From CALKJU01 sp035326425 (GTDB taxonomy: Bacteria > Pseudomonadota > Alphaproteobacteria > Geminicoccales > Geminicoccaceae): 64,000 nt of DNA. Shown here in pieces: positions 31,497 to 40,564 of the stretch. Made by a program: the position numbers and the translations under genes. How positions within the stretch are numbered: the stretch's first letter is position 1; each line of letters opens with the position of its first letter. The notes below the pieces were generated by a model that was given only the letters and a program-made list of their open reading frames with translations, did no database searches and was not told the origin of the DNA. Location: the NCBI GenBank assembly GCA_035326425.1, contig DAOLFG010000013.1, positions 1-64,000 on the forward strand, in the 5' to 3' direction.

Positions 31497-33122
31497 ATGA
31501 GCAGAGTTCGGACAACATGGCGCCTAGCGCTGACGACGAGTGCCTCGATGCTCGTGACGGCAACCGGCGAAACCTTCGCTCAAGGCGGCACACCACCTTT
31601 CCTGACGACACCCGATCGGGTCGAGACCTCGATCGGCACGCTGGAGTTCCAGGATGGTGCCCCGACCGTCGCCACCGCCCGCTCGGTTTACGACGCCATC
31701 GATTTCACCCGTGCCCTGAATGTCTTCAACAACAGCTTCCGGGGTGCCTCGGCCTACGCCATCCGCAAGGGCTTCCACGATATCGGCGCCGAGGACAACG
31801 ACGTCGTCATCTTCTCCGATCTGATGGACGCAAAGTCGCTGTTCCTCACCGCAAATGCCGACACGATCTATTACTTGTCGGCGGTGGACCTGTCCAATGG
31901 GCCGATGGTCATCGAGCAGCCGCCGATGGGGCTCGGCACCATCAACGACATGTGGTTCTCCTGGATCATCGATGTCGGCTTCCCCGGTCCCGATCGCGGC
32001 GAGGGGGGGCGCTATCTGCTGGTCCCGCCCGGCTACGACGGCTCGCTGCCGGAAGGCGGCTTCTATGTGGCGCATTCCCGGACCAACCACGTCCTCTATG
32101 CCGCGCGCTCCTTTCTCGACCACGACGACCCGAAGCCGGCGGTCGATCTGATCAAGAAGACGATCAAGATCCACCCCTACACACCTGGCGGCGTCGGCAC
32201 GAGCATTGCCACCGCGCTCGAGGGCAAGGTGCGGCTGGCGCCCAATCGGCCGATCCCCGAGACCAAGTTCGTCGAAGGAAGCGGCAAGTCGTTCAACACG
32301 ATCCCGCCCAACGACTTCTCGTTCTTCGAGATGATCGACGCCAACCTGCAGAACGAGCCGGCAGGCAGTTACGATGTCGAGCTGGCGGGCCAGCTGGCCG
32401 CCATCGGCATCGTCAAGGGCAAGCCGTTCCAGCCTGACGAGCGGATGCGGGGGCTTCTCACCGATGCCGCCGCTGTCGGCAACGCCTTCGGCCGTGCCCT
32501 CAACTGGCGTTACGACCTGGCGCACGACTGGTCGTACTACCCCGACTCCAACTGGGGCAGCATGCTGTGGGAGGGTGGGGCCGACTTCGAGACGCCGCCG
32601 CCGATCTTCACGCGCCAGGGCATGTTCGAGCCGCTGCCGCCCACAGGTGCGCGCACGCTCGATTCGCGCACGGCCTTCTATTACGGCTACACGCTCGATT
32701 CGCCCGGCATGATCATGCGGATCCCGGACGTCGGCTCACAATACCTGATGGGCTTCCTCGACTCGGATGACAATCCATTCGACGGCGACAAGACCTACAA
32801 GGTCGTCCTGCCGCCGAACATTCCCGCGCGCGCCTTCTGGTCGTTCACGCTCTACGACAACCAGACCCGCTCGATGCTCGACACGCCGCAGCGCTTCCCG
32901 CGTGCTGGCAGCCAGAGCTACCCCACGCCCGCCGCCGAGGCGGCCGCAGACGGCTCGACCACGATCTGGTTCGCACCCGAGCAGCCGCAGGGCGTCCTGC
33001 GCGGCAACTGGATCCAGACCATGCCCGGCAAGGGCTGGTTCACGATCCTTCGCCTGTACAGTCCATTGGAACCCTTCTTCACCAAGGAGTGGCGCCCCAG
33101 CGAGATCGAGCTGCAACCATGA
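31497..33122 (+). CDS. DUF1254/DUF1214 secreted protein
   Basis: Exported protein of 541 aa with a signal peptide (about 1-29). The DUF1254 domain (about 50-200: NADTIYYLSAVDLSNGPMVIEQPP) precedes the DUF1214 domain (about 390-530: YYGYTLDSPG, KVVLPPNIPARAFWSFTLYDNQTRSML, EQPQGVLRGNWIQTMPGKGWFTILRLYSP). No enzymatic activity is firmly established for the family. It overlaps the FadL-type gene by ATGA, so the three outer-envelope genes form one operon. A second DUF1254 protein is encoded 2.5 kb on. Confidence 0.9.
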   Translation: MSRVRTTWRLALTTSASMLVTATGETFAQGGTPPFLTTPDRVETSIGTLEFQDGAPTVATARSVYDAIDFTRALNVFNNSFRGASAYAIRKGFHDIGAEDNDVVIFSDLMDAKSLFLTANADTIYYLSAVDLSNGPMVIEQPPMGLGTINDMWFSWIIDVGFPGPDRGEGGRYLLVPPGYDGSLPEGGFYVAHSRTNHVLYAARSFLDHDDPKPAVDLIKKTIKIHPYTPGGVGTSIATALEGKVRLAPNRPIPETKFVEGSGKSFNTIPPNDFSFFEMIDANLQNEPAGSYDVELAGQLAAIGIVKGKPFQPDERMRGLLTDAAAVGNAFGRALNWRYDLAHDWSYYPDSNWGSMLWEGGADFETPPPIFTRQGMFEPLPPTGARTLDSRTAFYYGYTLDSPGMIMRIPDVGSQYLMGFLDSDDNPFDGDKTYKVVLPPNIPARAFWSFTLYDNQTRSMLDTPQRFPRAGSQSYPTPAAEAAADGSTTIWFAPEQPQGVLRGNWIQTMPGKGWFTILRLYSPLEPFFTKEWRPSEIELQP

Positions 33123-34390
33123 GTCATGTCGGCCGCGCGCTTCTGGCATCCGCCGCAATGCTGCTGCCGGGCCTGGCGCAAGCCGCCGGGCTTTGGATCA
33201 ACGAGATGGCCACGCCCGACATGGGAACGGCTTCGGCCGGCCGCGCGGCGCTGGCGCAGGATGCCGCCACCGTGTTCGGCAATCCGGCCGGCATGACCGC
33301 GCTGGACCGCAGCCAAGTGCTGGTCGGTCTCCAGGTGGCCCACGGCAGCGTCAAGTTCGACCGCGACCGTGACCTCACCACCGTCGACGGCAACAACGGC
33401 CACAACGCTTCCGGGACCATGCCGGGCGGCGCCCTCTACGGTGTGCATGCCGTCACCGACAAGCTGAGGCTCGGCTTGTGGCACGGCTCCTACTTTGCCG
33501 GTGACTTCAAATACGACTCACGCTGGGCCGGCCGCTATTACGTCACCAAGGACGAGCTGGTCACGCTCGGTGCCGGCATCAACGCCGCCTACGAGATCAC
33601 CGATTGGCTCTCGGTCGGCGGCGGCCCGTTCGCGCTCTACGGCAAGCTCGACCAGGGTGGCAAGATCAACAATCTCGACCCCCGCCGCGGCGACGGCGAC
33701 TTCCACGTCAGCGACAGCGAGGTCGGCTACGGCGGCATGGCCGGGGTGATGCTGACGCCGAAGCCGGGAACCCGCCTCGGCGTCAGCTACATCTCGCCGG
33801 TGGAGCTCGACTTCGAGGACGTGCTCTCGACCAGTAATCTCGGTCCGCTCGCCTCGGACATCGCTGAACGCCTGCGGGCATCCGAGCGCAACATCGACCT
33901 CGGCATCACCGTGCCGCAGCAGGTGATGCTGAGCGGGTTCCACCAGCTCACGCCCAAGCTGGCGCTGATGGCCAACCTGACCTGGCAGGACTGGAGCGAG
34001 TTCGGCAAGGTCGACATCTCGATCGACGGGCCTGCCGACGACAGCGCGACCACCGATCTCGACTATGACGACACCTGGGGCGTGGCGGTCGGGGCCCAAT
34101 ATCGGGTGTCGCCCGGCTGGCTGTGGTCGGTCGGCGCCGGCTTCGACACCTCGCCCATGGGCAAGAGCGAGCGCACGCCGACCCTGCCGCTCGACGCCCA
34201 GTACCGCTTCGGCACCGGCATCCAGCACGACCTCGGCGACAACCTGACCGTCGGGGTCGCCTACCAGCTGATGTATGGCGGCGATGCGGAACTCGATGTC
34301 GAGCGCGGCCCGCTCTCCGGCCGCGTCGCCGGCGACTACGGATCTTATCTTTTTCACTTCGCGAATGTCACGCTGATCTGGCGCTTCTAG
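33119..34390 (+). CDS. FadL/OmpP1/TodX-family outer-membrane transporter
   Basis: Outer-membrane channel of 423 aa for hydrophobic compounds such as fatty acids or aromatics. A signal peptide ends near QAAG (residue 22), and the family N-terminal hatch motif FGNPAGMTAL is at about 60-69. The remaining sequence shows alternating beta-barrel strands and ends ...VTLIWRF with a terminal phenylalanine as expected for Bam substrates. The ATG at 33119 overlaps the preceding stop; the longer open frame from 33089 is not needed. It is in one operon with DUF1254 and MetA-type genes. Confidence 0.92.
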   Translation: MSHVGRALLASAAMLLPGLAQAAGLWINEMATPDMGTASAGRAALAQDAATVFGNPAGMTALDRSQVLVGLQVAHGSVKFDRDRDLTTVDGNNGHNASGTMPGGALYGVHAVTDKLRLGLWHGSYFAGDFKYDSRWAGRYYVTKDELVTLGAGINAAYEITDWLSVGGGPFALYGKLDQGGKINNLDPRRGDGDFHVSDSEVGYGGMAGVMLTPKPGTRLGVSYISPVELDFEDVLSTSNLGPLASDIAERLRASERNIDLGITVPQQVMLSGFHQLTPKLALMANLTWQDWSEFGKVDISIDGPADDSATTDLDYDDTWGVAVGAQYRVSPGWLWSVGAGFDTSPMGKSERTPTLPLDAQYRFGTGIQHDLGDNLTVGVAYQLMYGGDAELDVERGPLSGRVAGDYGSYLFHFANVTLIWRF

Positions 34391-34482
34391 TCACGGAAAC
34401 CGGTCCGGAGTTGGTGAGCGGGTCATGACGCGCCGGCGCCTGATCGGCGGGACATTCGAGCGAGAACAGCGCGGAGGAAACG

Positions 34483-35190
34483 ATGCTTCGTCCGGAATGG
34501 GCACTGGCGGGAGCGGTATTGCTCTCCGGCTGTACACAGAGCGCCAGCCAGCTCGATACCTCGGCCCTGCTGCCGCGGCCGCAGGTGATCGTGGTCCAGG
34601 ACTTCGCCGTATGGCCGGGCGAGGTGAAGCTGGATCCCGGCATCAGCGGCACCATCGACGAGACCCTGCTCGGCAACAGCCTGCCGCCGAGGTCGGAGAA
34701 GGAGCGGGAGGTCGGGCTGCAGGCCGCCGCTGCCCTGGCCGAGAAGCTCGTGGTCGAGATCCGCGACATGGGCTTCGAGGCCCAGCGTGGCAGCGGCCTG
34801 CCGGCCGGCAAGGCTCGGGGTCTCGTCATCAGCGGCCAGTTCGTCGGCATCGACCAGGGCAGCCGTGCCGAGCGGGTCGCCATCGGCCTCGGCGCCGGGC
34901 GCAGCGACGTGCGCGTGCGGGCCCAGGCGTTCGACGTCGATGCCGGCCGGCGCTCGCTGGTCGACGAGATCGAGGTCGACGCCAGGAGCGGGCTGGCGCC
35001 GGGCATGGCGGAGACGATGGGGGCCGGCGCGCTCGCCGGGCACCTGGTCGTCTCGACGCTGGTCAGCGGCGGCGTGCAGACCGCCGACGAGTCGCTGGGA
35101 GCGTCCGTCGTCGCCGACTCCGACCGCGCCGCCAAGGGGATTGCCAAGCAGCTGGCGGCCTTCTTCGGCCGGCAGGGCTGGGTTCACTGA
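34483..35190 (+). CDS. DUF4410 lipoprotein
   Basis: Exported protein of 235 aa. The N-terminus has a lipobox (VLLSGC, Cys17), so it should be a lipoprotein. The rest matches DUF4410 (QVIVVQDFAVWPGEVKLDPGISG, LVISGQFVGIDQGSRAERVAIGLGAG, VRVRAQAFDV). A strong GGAGGAAACG ribosome-binding site precedes the ATG. It lies 92 bases after the FadL-type gene. The function of the family is unknown; an outer-membrane accessory role in this operon is inferred. Confidence 0.82.
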   Translation: MLRPEWALAGAVLLSGCTQSASQLDTSALLPRPQVIVVQDFAVWPGEVKLDPGISGTIDETLLGNSLPPRSEKEREVGLQAAAALAEKLVVEIRDMGFEAQRGSGLPAGKARGLVISGQFVGIDQGSRAERVAIGLGAGRSDVRVRAQAFDVDAGRRSLVDEIEVDARSGLAPGMAETMGAGALAGHLVVSTLVSGGVQTADESLGASVVADSDRAAKGIAKQLAAFFGRQGWVH

Positions 35191-35205
35191 ACGGAGGCGG
35201 GGCCG

Positions 35206-35637
35206 TTGCTGCAAGTCCTACAGGTGGAGCAGCTCTCCCAGGTCATCGCCCAGGCGACGGCACCGTCCTTCCTGCTCGGCGCCGTCTCCGGCTTCGTCGC
35301 CGTGCTGATCGGCCGGATGAACGAGGTGCTGGACCGCATCCGCACCGTCAACTCGATCGGCGAGGACGACCGGCTGCGGGGCCGCCTCAAGACCGACCTG
35401 CCGCGGCTGGTCCGCCGCGCGGCCCTGCTCAACCGCGCCATTTTCCTCGCCGTCTGCAGCGCCATCGCGACGACGCTGCTCGTCATCCTCGCCTTCGCCA
35501 GCGCCATGCTGGGGCTGCGGCACGAGCCGGGAGCCGCCCTGATCTTCGTGCTCGCCCTGGCGCTGATGGGCTCGGCCCTGTTCACGCTCGCTCGCGAGGT
35601 CCGCATCGCGCTGACCGAATATGACCATTTTCGTTGA
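35206..35637 (+). CDS. DUF2721 membrane protein
   Basis: Inner-membrane protein of 143 aa with three predicted helices (about 18-38, 77-102, 110-130). The segment LSQVIAQATAPSFLLGAVSGFVAVLIGRMNEVLDRIR and the following LRRRAALLNRAIFLAVCSAI-like stretch match DUF2721. The start is a TTG at 35206, supported by GGAGG 9 bases upstream; the spacing to the DUF4410 gene is 15 bases. Function unknown. It probably shares the AraC-linked transcript. Confidence 0.8.
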   Translation: MLQVLQVEQLSQVIAQATAPSFLLGAVSGFVAVLIGRMNEVLDRIRTVNSIGEDDRLRGRLKTDLPRLVRRAALLNRAIFLAVCSAIATTLLVILAFASAMLGLRHEPGAALIFVLALALMGSALFTLAREVRIALTEYDHFR

Positions 35638-35683
35638 AAACCGCCGCCATCCACCGGGCGACTCACCTTTCAGGAGATCCGGG

Positions 35684-37114
35684 ATGTTCATGACAAGACG
35701 CGCCGCCACGCTGGGTGGCCTCGGCCTGCTGGGCGCCGGCCTCGCCGGTCCGGTCAGGGCCGACTTCGGCGCCGATCTCGCCGCCCTCGGCAAGGGGCTC
35801 GAGCACTTCTGGCTCGCCACCGACGCCTACATCTACGGCTACCCGCTGGTGACGATGGAGATGACGCGGCGGGTGATGACCAATGTCGAGGCGCCGGTGG
35901 GCACGCGGGCGCCCATGGGGCAGCTCGTGCTGATGCGGCACTATCCGGACTCGTCGTTCCGCGACGTGACCGCGCCCAACGCCGACACGCTCTACACCAC
36001 CGCCTGGATCGATGTCGGCAAGGAGCCCTGGATCCTCGGCCTGCCCGACATGAAGGGCCGCTATTTCCTGATGCCGATGCTCGACGGCTGGACCAACGTC
36101 TTCCAGGTGCCGGGCACGCGCACGACCGGAACCGGCGCCCAGACCTATGCGATCACCGGTCCCGGCTGGAGCGGCGAGCTGCCGCCTGGGGTGAAGGAAT
36201 ACAAGTCGCCGACCAGCCTGGTGTGGATCCTCGGCCGCATCTACTGCACCGGCACGCCCGAGGACTATGCGGCCGTTCATGCGATCCAGGACCAGATCGA
36301 GCTGGCGCCGCTCAGCTCCCGGGGCAAGGACTACCGGCCGGCGGCCGGCAAGGTCGATGCCTCGGTCGACATGAAGAAGGCGGTGCGCGACCAGGTGAAC
36401 GGCCTCGACGCGGTCTCGTACTTCGAGCTGCTCGCGGATCTCATGAAGACCAACCCGCCATCGGCGGCCGACGCGCCGGAGCTGGCGAGGTTCGCGCCGA
36501 TCGGGCTGGTGCCGGGCCGGGATTTCGACGCCGGCAAGCTCGACGCCGACTTCGCCGATCGGGTCCCGAGGGTCGCCTTCGACCGCATCATGCTGCAGTT
36601 CAAGATCAACCCGGCCATGAGGAATATCAACGGCTGGGGCTACACCACCAAGACAGGCCTCTACGGCACCGACTATCTGATGCGGGCGCTGGTCACCGCC
36701 ATCGGCCTCGGCGCCAACCGGCCGCAGGACGCGGTCTATCCGACCTCGTTGAAGGACGCCGGGGACGCCGAGTACGACGGCGCCCATCGCTACGTGATGC
36801 GCTTCGGCAAGGGTGCCACCCCACCCGTCCAGGGCTTCTGGTCGCTGACCATGTACGACGGGCAGTATTTCTTCGTTCCCAATCCGCTGAACCGCTACTC
36901 GATCAGCCCGAGGCAGGACCTCCGGGCGGGGCCCGACGGCTCGGTCGAGCTGTACATCCAGAACGAATCGCCGGGTGCCGACAAGGAGTCGAACTGGCTG
37001 CCGGCGCCCAAGGGCAAGTTCGTCCTCATGCTGCGCATGTACTGGCCGAACGAGAACGATCCCTCGATCATCGACGGCACCTGGACGCTTCCGCCCGTGA
37101 CCAGGGTCTCCTGA
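35684..37114 (+). CDS. second DUF1254/DUF1214 protein with Tat-like signal
   Basis: Exported protein of 476 aa. The N-terminus TRRAATLGGLGLLGAGLAGPVRA resembles a twin-arginine signal. DUF1254 (about 40-170: DAYIYGYPLVTMEMTRRVM, TAPNADTLYTTAWIDVGKEPWIL, DGWTNVFQVPGTRT) and DUF1214 (about 360-470: FWSLTMYDGQYFFVPNPLNRYSI, SNWLPAPKGKFVLMLRMYWP) are both complete. The ATG at 35684 has AGGAG upstream; the frame extends to 35621 inside the previous gene. It is a different subtype from the 541-aa paralogue. Last gene of the apparent operon. Confidence 0.9.
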   Translation: MFMTRRAATLGGLGLLGAGLAGPVRADFGADLAALGKGLEHFWLATDAYIYGYPLVTMEMTRRVMTNVEAPVGTRAPMGQLVLMRHYPDSSFRDVTAPNADTLYTTAWIDVGKEPWILGLPDMKGRYFLMPMLDGWTNVFQVPGTRTTGTGAQTYAITGPGWSGELPPGVKEYKSPTSLVWILGRIYCTGTPEDYAAVHAIQDQIELAPLSSRGKDYRPAAGKVDASVDMKKAVRDQVNGLDAVSYFELLADLMKTNPPSAADAPELARFAPIGLVPGRDFDAGKLDADFADRVPRVAFDRIMLQFKINPAMRNINGWGYTTKTGLYGTDYLMRALVTAIGLGANRPQDAVYPTSLKDAGDAEYDGAHRYVMRFGKGATPPVQGFWSLTMYDGQYFFVPNPLNRYSISPRQDLRAGPDGSVELYIQNESPGADKESNWLPAPKGKFVLMLRMYWPNENDPSIIDGTWTLPPVTRVS

Positions 37115-37136
37115 CGGCACGCGGTGCGCGTCCGAG

Positions 37137-37164
37137 GCGGCCCCGGCCTTCCGGCCAGGGCCGC
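37137..37164 (+). terminator. hairpin after the DUF1254 operon
   Basis: GCGGCCCCGGCC and GGCCAGGGCCGC pair around a TTCC loop with one mismatch, about 20 bases beyond the DUF1254 stop. There is no U-tract. It is the most plausible end of the AraC-linked operon. Confidence 0.4.
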
Positions 37165-37280
37165 CGGCGGCGGCGCAATGACGGCCTGTGGCTTCGGGAC
37201 CTCGGCATCTATGATGCGGCGCATGCGCGTATGGGCAGGGTTGGCTCATGCCCTCGCGCCGCCACTGTCCTGGAGTGCCG

Positions 37281-39782
37281 ATGCCGCCGCAGCCCCTGCC
37301 GACCGCCGAGCTGTGCTGGAGCTGTGACGAGGCGCTGATCGGCGTCGCCAGCTCGGCCGATCTCGCCGATCTCGACCGGCCGATCGGCCAGGAGCGGCCG
37401 CAGGAGGCGCTCGAGGTCGGCCTGTCGATCGATCGCCACGGCTTCAACCTGTTCGCGCTCGGGCCGCAGGGTATCGGCAAGCACGCGATGGTCGAGCGGC
37501 GGGTGCGCGCCCACGCCGGCAGCCGGCCGCCGCCGCGCGACTGGATCTATCTGGGCAACCTCGCCGATCCCCGCCAGCCGCGAGCCCTCGGCCTCGCCGC
37601 CGGCAGGGGCGCGCGATTGCAGGCCGACATGGCCCAGCTGGTCGGCGACCTGCGCGACGCGCTGCGCTCGGCCTTCGACAACGAGGAGTACCGCACCCGC
37701 CGCCAGGTGATCGAGGAGGAGCTGAAGGAGCGCCAGGAGCAGGCCGTGGCTGCCGTGGAGGCCGAGGCGCGCCGGCGGCAGGTGGCGCTGATGCGCTCGC
37801 CGATGGGCCTGGCGCTGGCGCCGGTGCGCGAGGGCAGGGTACTGACGCCCGAGCAGTTCCAGGAGCTGCCAGAGGCCGAGCGCAAGGCCGTCGAGGCCAG
37901 CGTCACGGAGCTGCAGCAGAGCCTGCGCGACGCCCTGGCCAAGGCCCCCGCCTGGATGAAGGAGACGCGCGAGCGGCTGCATCGGCTGAACGACGACACC
38001 GCCCGCTTCGCCACCGACTTCCTCATCGACCAGCTGAAGGGCGCCTGGGCCGATGTCGAGGGCGTGCTGGATTTCCTCGAGGAAGTGCGTTGGGACGTGC
38101 TGGCCCACATCGAGCTGTTCCTCGGCACCGGCGAGGCCCAGGCCGGCCAGCCGCCGCGGGCCTTCGACGACAACCACCCGCTGCTGCGGCGCTATCGGGT
38201 CAACCTGCTGGTTGACAATGCCGGAGCGACGGCCGCACCGGTGGTCTACGAGGACGACCCGTCCTTCGACCGGCTGGTCGGCAAGGTCGAGTACCGCGCC
38301 GAGATGGGGGCGCTCGTCACCGACCTGCAGATGATCCGCGCCGGTGCCCTGCACCGCGCCAATGGCGGCTGTCTCCTGCTCGACGCCCGCAAGCTCGTCT
38401 CGCGTCCGATGGCCTGGGAGGGTCTGAAGCGGGCACTCGCCAGCCGCGAGATCCGCATCGAATCGCCGATGCAGGCGATGGGCGTGCTGGCCACCGCCAC
38501 GCTCGAGCCGCAGCCGGTGCCGCTCGACGTCAAGGTGGTGCTGCTGGGCGAGCGGCAGATCTACTACCTGATGGCGCAGGCCGACCCGGACTTCCCGCGG
38601 CTGTTCAAGATCGCGGCCGACTTCGACGAGCGCGTCGCCCGCGACGAGGCCACCGTCCTGCTGCACGCCCGCATGCTGGCCGGGCTCGCCCGCGCCGACG
38701 GCCTGCGAGACCTTTCGGCCGGCGGGCTCGCCCGCGCCATCGAGCATGCCGCAAGGCGCGCCGACAATCGCGAGAAGCTGTCGCTCGACACCGACGACCT
38801 CACCGACCTGCTGCGCGAGGCGGATTTCGAGGCCGGGCGGGCGGGATCGGCGCTGATCGGCCGTGCCGAGGTCGAGGCCGCCGCCGAGGCGCGCCGCCGC
38901 CGCTCCGACAAGGCGCCGGGCCTGCTGCTGGAGAGCATGCGCGACGGCGTCGTGCAGATCGCCACCGGCGGCGAGGCGGTCGGCCAGATCAACGGGCTGT
39001 CGGTATTCTTCATGGCCGGCCAGGCTTTCGGCCGCCCCAGCCGCATCACCGCCCGCATCCGCGTCGGCGGCGGCCAGGTGCTCGACATCGAGCGCGAGAC
39101 CAGGCTGGGCGGGCCGATCCACACCAAGGGGGTGCTGGTGCTGGGCGGCTTCGTCCACGGCCGCTACCTGCCGGACCTGCCCGCCGCCGTCCAGGCGACG
39201 CTGGTGTTCGAGCAGTCCTATGGCGGCGTCGACGGCGACAGCGCCTCCACGGCCGAGGCGCTGGCGCTGCTGTCCGCCATCGCCGGTGTTCCGCTGCGCC
39301 AGGGGCTCGCCGTCACCGGCGCCATCAACCAGCACGGCGAGGTCCAGGCCATCGGCGGCGTCGACGAGAAGATCGAGGGCTTCTTCGATCTGTGCGCGCT
39401 GCGCGGCCTCGACGGCAGCCAGGGCGTGGTGATCCCCAGCGCCAACATCCGCCACCTGATGCTGCACCGCCGGGTGGTCGAGGCGGCAGGGCGGGGACAG
39501 TTCCATGTCTGGGCGGTGGATCACATCGACCAGGCGATCGAGCTGTTCACCGGCCTGCCCGCCGGCGCCCGCGGCAGCCACGGCCGCTTCCCCGAGGGCA
39601 GCTTCAACCGCGAGGTCGAGGACCGGCTGCGCCACCTGGCGGTGCGCCGCCGCGACTTCGGCAAGGGGCCGTCGACCTCCAAACGCGGCTCCGAGGCCGC
39701 CGAGCCGGGCAACGGTGCGCCCGAGGATGCCCCGCCCGAGCCGCGCCCGGAAGAGGAGAAGCCCGTGGGAGAGCGCCGGTGA
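37281..39782 (+). CDS. LonB-like AAA+ protease
   Basis: ATP-dependent protease of 833 aa, of the Lon-related group with an AAA domain and C-terminal S16 peptidase. Walker A is the GPQGIGKH motif (61-68). A long helical insert is seen around 115-260 (VIEEELKERQEQAVAAVEAEARRR). The peptidase dyad is S654 (VDGDSASTAEAL) and K697 (GGVDEKIEGFF), 43 residues apart as in E. coli Lon (S679/K722). The ATG at 37281 follows TGGAG. It overlaps the next gene by GTGA. Unlike classical LonA it lacks the N-terminal LON domain. It probably degrades misfolded or specific regulatory proteins. Confidence 0.9.
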   Translation: MPPQPLPTAELCWSCDEALIGVASSADLADLDRPIGQERPQEALEVGLSIDRHGFNLFALGPQGIGKHAMVERRVRAHAGSRPPPRDWIYLGNLADPRQPRALGLAAGRGARLQADMAQLVGDLRDALRSAFDNEEYRTRRQVIEEELKERQEQAVAAVEAEARRRQVALMRSPMGLALAPVREGRVLTPEQFQELPEAERKAVEASVTELQQSLRDALAKAPAWMKETRERLHRLNDDTARFATDFLIDQLKGAWADVEGVLDFLEEVRWDVLAHIELFLGTGEAQAGQPPRAFDDNHPLLRRYRVNLLVDNAGATAAPVVYEDDPSFDRLVGKVEYRAEMGALVTDLQMIRAGALHRANGGCLLLDARKLVSRPMAWEGLKRALASREIRIESPMQAMGVLATATLEPQPVPLDVKVVLLGERQIYYLMAQADPDFPRLFKIAADFDERVARDEATVLLHARMLAGLARADGLRDLSAGGLARAIEHAARRADNREKLSLDTDDLTDLLREADFEAGRAGSALIGRAEVEAAAEARRRRSDKAPGLLLESMRDGVVQIATGGEAVGQINGLSVFFMAGQAFGRPSRITARIRVGGGQVLDIERETRLGGPIHTKGVLVLGGFVHGRYLPDLPAAVQATLVFEQSYGGVDGDSASTAEALALLSAIAGVPLRQGLAVTGAINQHGEVQAIGGVDEKIEGFFDLCALRGLDGSQGVVIPSANIRHLMLHRRVVEAAGRGQFHVWAVDHIDQAIELFTGLPAGARGSHGRFPEGSFNREVEDRLRHLAVRRRDFGKGPSTSKRGSEAAEPGNGAPEDAPPEPRPEEEKPVGERR

Positions 39783-40477
39783 CCGCCCGCCTCGTGGTGG
39801 CGCTGGAGCCGGACGAGGACGATCTGGCCCTGCTCGAAGGCTATGCCCGCCTCGCCGCCGAGCTGCGCCGCGAGCTGGTGGCGTTGCTGGTCGACGACCC
39901 GGGTTTCGGTCACGCCCTGGCCCTGCCGTTCGTGCGGCTGCAGCCTCGCATGGCGACGGCTCCGGGCGAGCTCGGCCCGGGTGCTGCCCGCCGGGCGCTC
40001 GAGCTGTTCCGCGCCCGTGCCGAGCGCCGCCTCGTCGAAGCCTGCCGCGGCCTGGAGGTGAGCTGGCGTCTCTCGGTCGTGGCCGCCCTGCCGCCACCGG
40101 GCGTCGGCGACATCCTGGTCTTCGGCCCGCGCGGCGCCGGCGCCGGCCTGCCGAAGCACGCCGCCTGCCCGATCGTCCTGCGGCGTCGCACCGGGCGGTC
40201 GATCGCCGTCGTCTACGAGGGCACAGCCGAGACGCTCGAGCTCGCCGCCACTGTCGCCCGGCGCGAGCGCCTGCCCGTGGCGGTGCTGGTCGTGGCCGAG
40301 GATGCCGCCGTGGCTGCCCGGCTGGCGGCGGAGGCGTCGGCCGCCTTCGGTGCCGACAGCCTGTTGCCGGCCGACCGGCCGCTGGCGACGCTCGCGGCGC
40401 TCCGGCCGCGTGCCGTCGTGCTGGACGCCTGCAACGCCTCCCTGCGGCTGGCCGACGTGGCGGCGGCGCTGGCGTGA
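39779..40477 (+). CDS. USP-like protein coupled to the LonB-like protease
   Basis: Protein of 232 aa I cannot place firmly. The start RLVVALEPDEDDLALLEGYARLAAELRRELVALLVDDP and the later RSIAVVYEGTAETLELAATVARRERLPVAVLVVAED look like two universal-stress-like alpha/beta halves; the GDILVFGPRG and LRPRAVVLDA strands fit. No ATP-binding USP motif is intact. The GTG at 39779 overlaps the protease stop by 4 nt, so the two are made together. It may be an adaptor, substrate or regulator of the protease, by inference from coupling only. Confidence 0.7.
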   Translation: MTARLVVALEPDEDDLALLEGYARLAAELRRELVALLVDDPGFGHALALPFVRLQPRMATAPGELGPGAARRALELFRARAERRLVEACRGLEVSWRLSVVAALPPPGVGDILVFGPRGAGAGLPKHAACPIVLRRRTGRSIAVVYEGTAETLELAATVARRERLPVAVLVVAEDAAVAARLAAEASAAFGADSLLPADRPLATLAALRPRAVVLDACNASLRLADVAAALA

Positions 40478-40564
40478 GCAGGCCGCTGCGACAGCGACGC
40501 GATCTTGGCAGCCCGGCCGTCCTCGCCTAACTCCCCGAGCCGTGAACAGCGGGCGCGGGGACCG

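Noticed and set aside
37209..40097. 962-aa minus-strand open frame over the LonB-like gene
   Set aside because: Antisense shadow; the plus strand carries a complete protease with catalytic dyad at the right spacing.
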